A DNA stretch of 23,945 nt, taken from assembly GCA_036897625.1 (NCBI GenBank), contig JAYMTA010000816.1:1-23945 (forward strand), in the 5' to 3' direction. This document shows, in pieces, positions 21,001 to 23,945 of this stretch. The DNA comes from Pelargonium cotyledonis (lineage: Eukaryota > Streptophyta > Magnoliopsida > Geraniales > Geraniaceae). Below the pieces are notes generated by a model. It saw only the letters and a program-made list of their open reading frames with translations. It ran no database searches and was not told the DNA's origin. Made by a program: the position numbers and the translations under genes. Positions within the stretch are counted from its first letter, which is position 1. Each line of letters starts with the position of its first letter.

Positions 21001-21298
21001 ATTTCTACTGATAAACAAAAGTAGGTGCAAGTTCCAATCTTGCAAAACCACACAATATTGAACATAACATTCTATGTATGCAGTTATCAACCATGCTTCG
21101 CTATATTTTTATAAATCTACATGAATAGACTTCAGTTAACCGAAACCTGTGACATATATGTTACATAACAAGAAATGGCACAAGAAGAGAATGTGCTCTA
21201 GAGATATAGGAATGTGTATCAGAAAAACTAAAGGGAAACAAACAAGAAAACTGGTGCAGTTGAAGAATCTAAAGATGTGTTTTTTTATGGCTTAATAA

Positions 21299-23185
21299 TT
21301 ATCTAGCCAAAGAAGAGAATGAAACTGAAAATAAAGAGTGCGAATTGAGCAGTGGCGGTGAAGAATATGTTGGGACAGGTATTTTGGATGGGAGATCAGG
21401 CAATGGAGATTCAAAACACAGCACCTGAATGGCTTGCCTTATGGAGGGTCTAATGTTGTGATCTGGATGAGCACACCAGAGCCCAACGGTCATCAACTGC
21501 ACCATTTGCTGCGAATCGAAGTCTCCACATAGTCTTGCATCTGCTGCCTCAACAAGATCTCCATTTCCATAAAGCTCCCAAACCCACTCTACCAACACTC
21601 TTTCATTTTCTTCCACATTAGTCTTTATGGGTTTTCTCCCACAAGCCACTTCCAATGCAACTACGCCGAAGCTGTACACATCTGATTCCTTACTAGCCTT
21701 CCCTGTTGTGGCGCATTCAGGAGCCATGTAGCCCCAAGTCCCAGCCAAAACTGTGGTCTGCCACCCTTTTTCGTGGTCCACCAGCCTAGCTAACCCGAAA
21801 TCTCCAAGCTTCGCGTTGAAATTTGAATCGAGCATTATGTTGCTTGACTTAACATCTCTATGGACCACACATTGTTCCCAATCTTCGTGCAGGTAGAGCA
21901 ACGCGGACGCCAAGCCTTGAACAATTTTGTACCTCTCAGGCCATGTCAGAATGCTCTTTTCTTTGAATAGATGAAAATCTAAGCTCCCATTTGACATGAA
22001 CTCGTAAACGAGCCATAGTCCTCTTCTTTCGTGGCACCAACCTATGAGCTGCACCAAATTCTTGTGCCTCAATCGGCTAATGATCTTCACTTCTGACGCG
22101 TACTCCTTGATTCCTTGCCTAGACCCCTTTGACACACTCTTGACAGCAACATCTAAATTGAGCTCCCTCAAAAACCCTTTGTAAACCCCACCAAACCCAC
22201 CCTCTCCAAGCTTCTTTTCCTCCGCGAAACCCTTGGTTGATCGAGCCAATCTGTCGTAAGAAAACTTCTTAGGACCTGTCCCCCTCTCAAATTCCTCATC
22301 TATTCCCACAAAATCAAAACCAGCAGCATCAACATCAGCAAGATCAACATCATATTGACTATACCAAATGATGGAGCCTACAACACAAACCACAAGTACA
22401 ACAATGGTAACAGCTGCCAAAGTGATGAACAGACTCAGCTTCTGATAGTTGGTGCTTCCTGGTGGTGCCTCTGATGGACTAAAACTTGTGGGGCTCAGCG
22501 CTTTTGCATGATCAACAGCGGTTAAAGATGAATTGAAGCTCCAAGACTTGATTGTGTCATCAAAGGAAACCCCAGTGGTTGCAGCAGCTGAGAAGCCAAG
22601 AATGACCCACTCAGGCAACACACTTTTCAAATCAACTCCACACTCAACATTCTGTAGGACTGTTGTATTAGCATAAACATCATAACCCATAAACACAACT
22701 CTTAAAATGTTGAACACAGGATCATAACTAATCCAAGCTTCATCAGTACTTCCTCTGCCATCATTATACCACAAGGTATAGTTACTAGAATTTATAGAGC
22801 TGATGTTTATAGCTACATGATCATACCTGGGGTCAAATTCCACAGCAACAAACGGGTATGACACATTAGACATGGTCCGTTTGTCATGGACAAGGCCTGG
22901 GTGAGCAACAAAGAAAGCCATCATGTCCGCGTGGAGGTTTCTACTTTGTTTTTTCAGCAAAAATGTGAAATGGGTGTTGAAGTTAGTGACCCTTCCTGTG
23001 GCCTTGTCCCACAGCTGCAACTGCTCCCGATACACTGCTCTTCCAACGCTGCCACGAGTCTTGTTCGCTGCTGTCAGCTCCATGTTTCCACTGAAGTTGA
23101 AGGACAAGCCACTTATGCCCCTCATCTTCATAAAAAATATGATCACAGCTGTGAACATCATGACTATGAATGCAGTGTTGCTCAT
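21299..23185 (-). CDS. L-type lectin receptor-like kinase (LecRK)
   Basis: An intact intronless gene of 628 residues. A signal peptide (about 1-26) is followed by a legume-lectin domain (about 27-220) with SVGRAVY, FNTHFTF, MMAFFVAHP, VAVEFD (metal-binding Glu/Asp), AINISSI and SVLPEWVILGFSAATT. A transmembrane helix spans about 250-275. The kinase (about 320-590) has the glycine loop GEGGFGGVYKG (327-337), Lys349, Glu365, HRD 442-444, Asn449, DFG 462-464 and APE 488-490, so it is a complete RD kinase. Six or more NxS/T sites lie in the ectodomain. Family members act at the plasma membrane in immunity and development, sensing extracellular ligands such as eATP or NAD; the ligand here is unknown. 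The lectin domain seems short in the loop between AFFVAHPG and VAVEFD. An in-frame TAG upstream (near 23214) supports this start. It is flanked by a paralogue upstream and a pseudogene downstream. Confidence 0.95.
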   Translation of the reverse strand: MSNTAFIVMMFTAVIIFFMKMRGISGLSFNFSGNMELTAANKTRGSVGRAVYREQLQLWDKATGRVTNFNTHFTFLLKKQSRNLHADMMAFFVAHPGLVHDKRTMSNVSYPFVAVEFDPRYDHVAINISSINSSNYTLWYNDGRGSTDEAWISYDPVFNILRVVFMGYDVYANTTVLQNVECGVDLKSVLPEWVILGFSAAATTGVSFDDTIKSWSFNSSLTAVDHAKALSPTSFSPSEAPPGSTNYQKLSLFITLAAVTIVVLVVCVVGSIIWYSQYDVDLADVDAAGFDFVGIDEEFERGTGPKKFSYDRLARSTKGFAEEKKLGEGGFGGVYKGFLRELNLDVAVKSVSKGSRQGIKEYASEVKIISRLRHKNLVQLIGWCHERRGLWLVYEFMSNGSLDFHLFKEKSILTWPERYKIVQGLASALLYLHEDWEQCVVHRDVKSSNIMLDSNFNAKLGDFGLARLVDHEKGWQTTVLAGTWGYMAPECATTGKASKESDVYSFGVVALEVACGRKPIKTNVEENERVLVEWVWELYGNGDLVEAADARLCGDFDSQQMVQLMTVGLWCAHPDHNIRPSIRQAIQVLCFESPLPDLPSKIPVPTYSSPPLLNSHSLFSVSFSSLAR

Positions 23186-23552
23186 GTTTTCAGCACTTGC
23201 AACTGATCTTTTCTAGCTGCAAGTTAAAGAACTAAAGAAGGCAAGGAAGAAAGCTACATTAGGAGATGAACTAAATTGAAGAGAGTAGGACATAGGTTGA
23301 CCTTGACTCATCCATTTTCACATGTCTTTCTTGACAGATTCAAATGAAAACATAAATTCCACAAGTACCTTTCTTTGAATATTACTCAAAACCTCCAACC
23401 ATAATGTATGCTAAAAATCCATGGAAATGTCACACAAGAGAATATGTATCAGTAACTCAACACATTTACTTCAAATCATTCTAATATACACAAAAGTGGC
23501 AGAGTCAAGAATCGGAAGATATGTTCTTGTTTGTTTATATACGACTATTTTG
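23186..23552. other. Intergenic spacer between tandem LecRK copies
   Basis: These 367 bases hold the promoter of the intact LecRK gene and the 3' flank of its neighbour. The part nearest 23552 resembles the 3' flank of the intact gene (TATCTAGCCAAAG at the stop codons of both), showing that the duplicated unit includes the 3' end. Apart from the W-boxes below, no other feature was seen. Confidence 0.6.
23297..23308 (+). promoter_or_regulatory. Two adjacent W-box motifs (TTGACC TTGACT)
   Basis: TTGACC at 23297-23302 runs directly into TTGACT at 23303-23308, and a TTGACA follows near 23331. They lie about 112-123 bases upstream of the LecRK start (23185). TTGAC[C/T] is the core WRKY-binding element; clustered W-boxes are common in defence gene promoters. 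Binding is inferred. Confidence 0.5.
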
Positions 23553-23945
23553 TTATCTAGCCAAAGTAGACGAGATTGAAAGTGAAGATGAAACAGTAAC
23601 TGAAGACGAAGAATACATATTAAACACTGATGGAGCAGAATATGTTGGGACAGGCATTTTTGAAGGAAGATCGGGTAATGGAGATTCGCAACAAAGAACC
23701 TGAATCGCTTGCCTTATCGAGGGTCTAGTGTTGTAATCTGGGTGAGCACACCAGAGCCCAACAATCATCAACTGCACCATTTTCTGCGAATCGAAGTCTC
23801 CACATAGTCTTGCATCTGCTGCTTCAAGAAGATCTCCATTTCCATAAAGCTCCCAAACCCACTCCACCAACACTCTTTCGGGTTCTTCCACATTATTCTT
23901 TATGGGTCTTCTCCCACAAGCCACTTCCAATGTAACTACGCCGAA
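23553..23945 (-). CDS. C-terminal part of a second LecRK (cut by window edge)
   Basis: The open frame runs off the right edge of the window; 131 codons including the stop are visible. It begins within kinase subdomain IX (FGVVTLEVACGRRPIK) and continues through LVEWVWELYGNGDL, ADARLCGDFDS, GLWCAHPDYNTRPSIRQ and LPDLPSKMPVPTYS to a Ser-rich tail. It is highly similar to the intact LecRK over this stretch, with divergence concentrated in the last 25 residues. Same strand and head-to-tail order, so it is a tandem duplicate. No stop or frameshift is seen in the visible part; whether the rest is intact cannot be judged. Confidence 0.93.
   Translation of the reverse strand, partial: FGVVTLEVACGRRPIKNNVEEPERVLVEWVWELYGNGDLLEAADARLCGDFDSQKMVQLMIVGLWCAHPDYNTRPSIRQAIQVLCCESPLPDLPSKMPVPTYSAPSVFNMYSSSSVTVSSSLSISSTLAR

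Noticed and set aside
22886..23216. Plus-strand open frames of about 100 codons
   Set aside because: Antisense shadows of the LecRK lectin domain.
1..23945. A biosynthetic cluster or novel multi-gene system
   Set aside because: The genes belong to unrelated plant families on both strands with separate promoters; apart from the LecRK tandem copies nothing suggests joint function.

Overview
This window is nuclear DNA from a flowering plant, most likely a eudicot. The genes are split by many short GT-AG introns, the non-coding DNA is AT-rich and full of small decayed transposon ends (MITEs), and every recognisable gene belongs to a plant family. I cannot name the species. I found no rRNA, tRNA gene, CRISPR array or prokaryote-type operon.

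Layout from left to right. 1-1132: MITE remnants, then the promoter of a plus-strand gene. 1133-3540 (+): a five-exon gene for a twin CX9C (CHCHD2/10, At12Cys-like) mitochondrial protein; its large first intron contains a decayed tandem repeat. 3541-4519: intergenic DNA with repeats. 4520-8480 (-): a four-exon class I glutamine amidotransferase of the gamma-glutamyl peptidase type; its 2.6 kb first intron holds a second, broken copy of the exon 1 donor region. 8481-10117: AT-rich intergenic DNA. 10118-15775 (-): a complete 19-exon methylmalonate-semialdehyde dehydrogenase gene (ALDH6B2), with one GC-AG intron required by the reading frame and several MITEs in its introns. 15776-18199: its promoter, then gene-free DNA. 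18200-19237 (-): an intronless FLOURY1-like protein with a GTD-binding domain and an internal tandem duplication. 19238-20519: its upstream region, including a MITE. 20520-23945 (-): a tandem cluster of L-type lectin receptor kinases, made of a deleted pseudogene, an intact intronless gene and the 3' end of a second gene cut by the window edge.

The genes look like ordinary plant neighbours rather than one pathway. The CHCH protein and the dehydrogenase are both expected in mitochondria; the peptidase is expected in the cytosol (glutathione breakdown), the FLOURY1-like protein in endomembranes, and the lectin kinases at the plasma membrane. Exon joins were made by hand: each was required to keep the frame, keep splice signals and restore recognisable family sequence. 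I found no convincing undescribed system. The best leads are a near-palindromic bZIP-type site in front of the dehydrogenase gene, the GC-AG intron, the duplicated exon fragment in the peptidase intron, the internal duplication in the FLOURY1-like protein, and the birth-and-decay pattern of the lectin kinase cluster.
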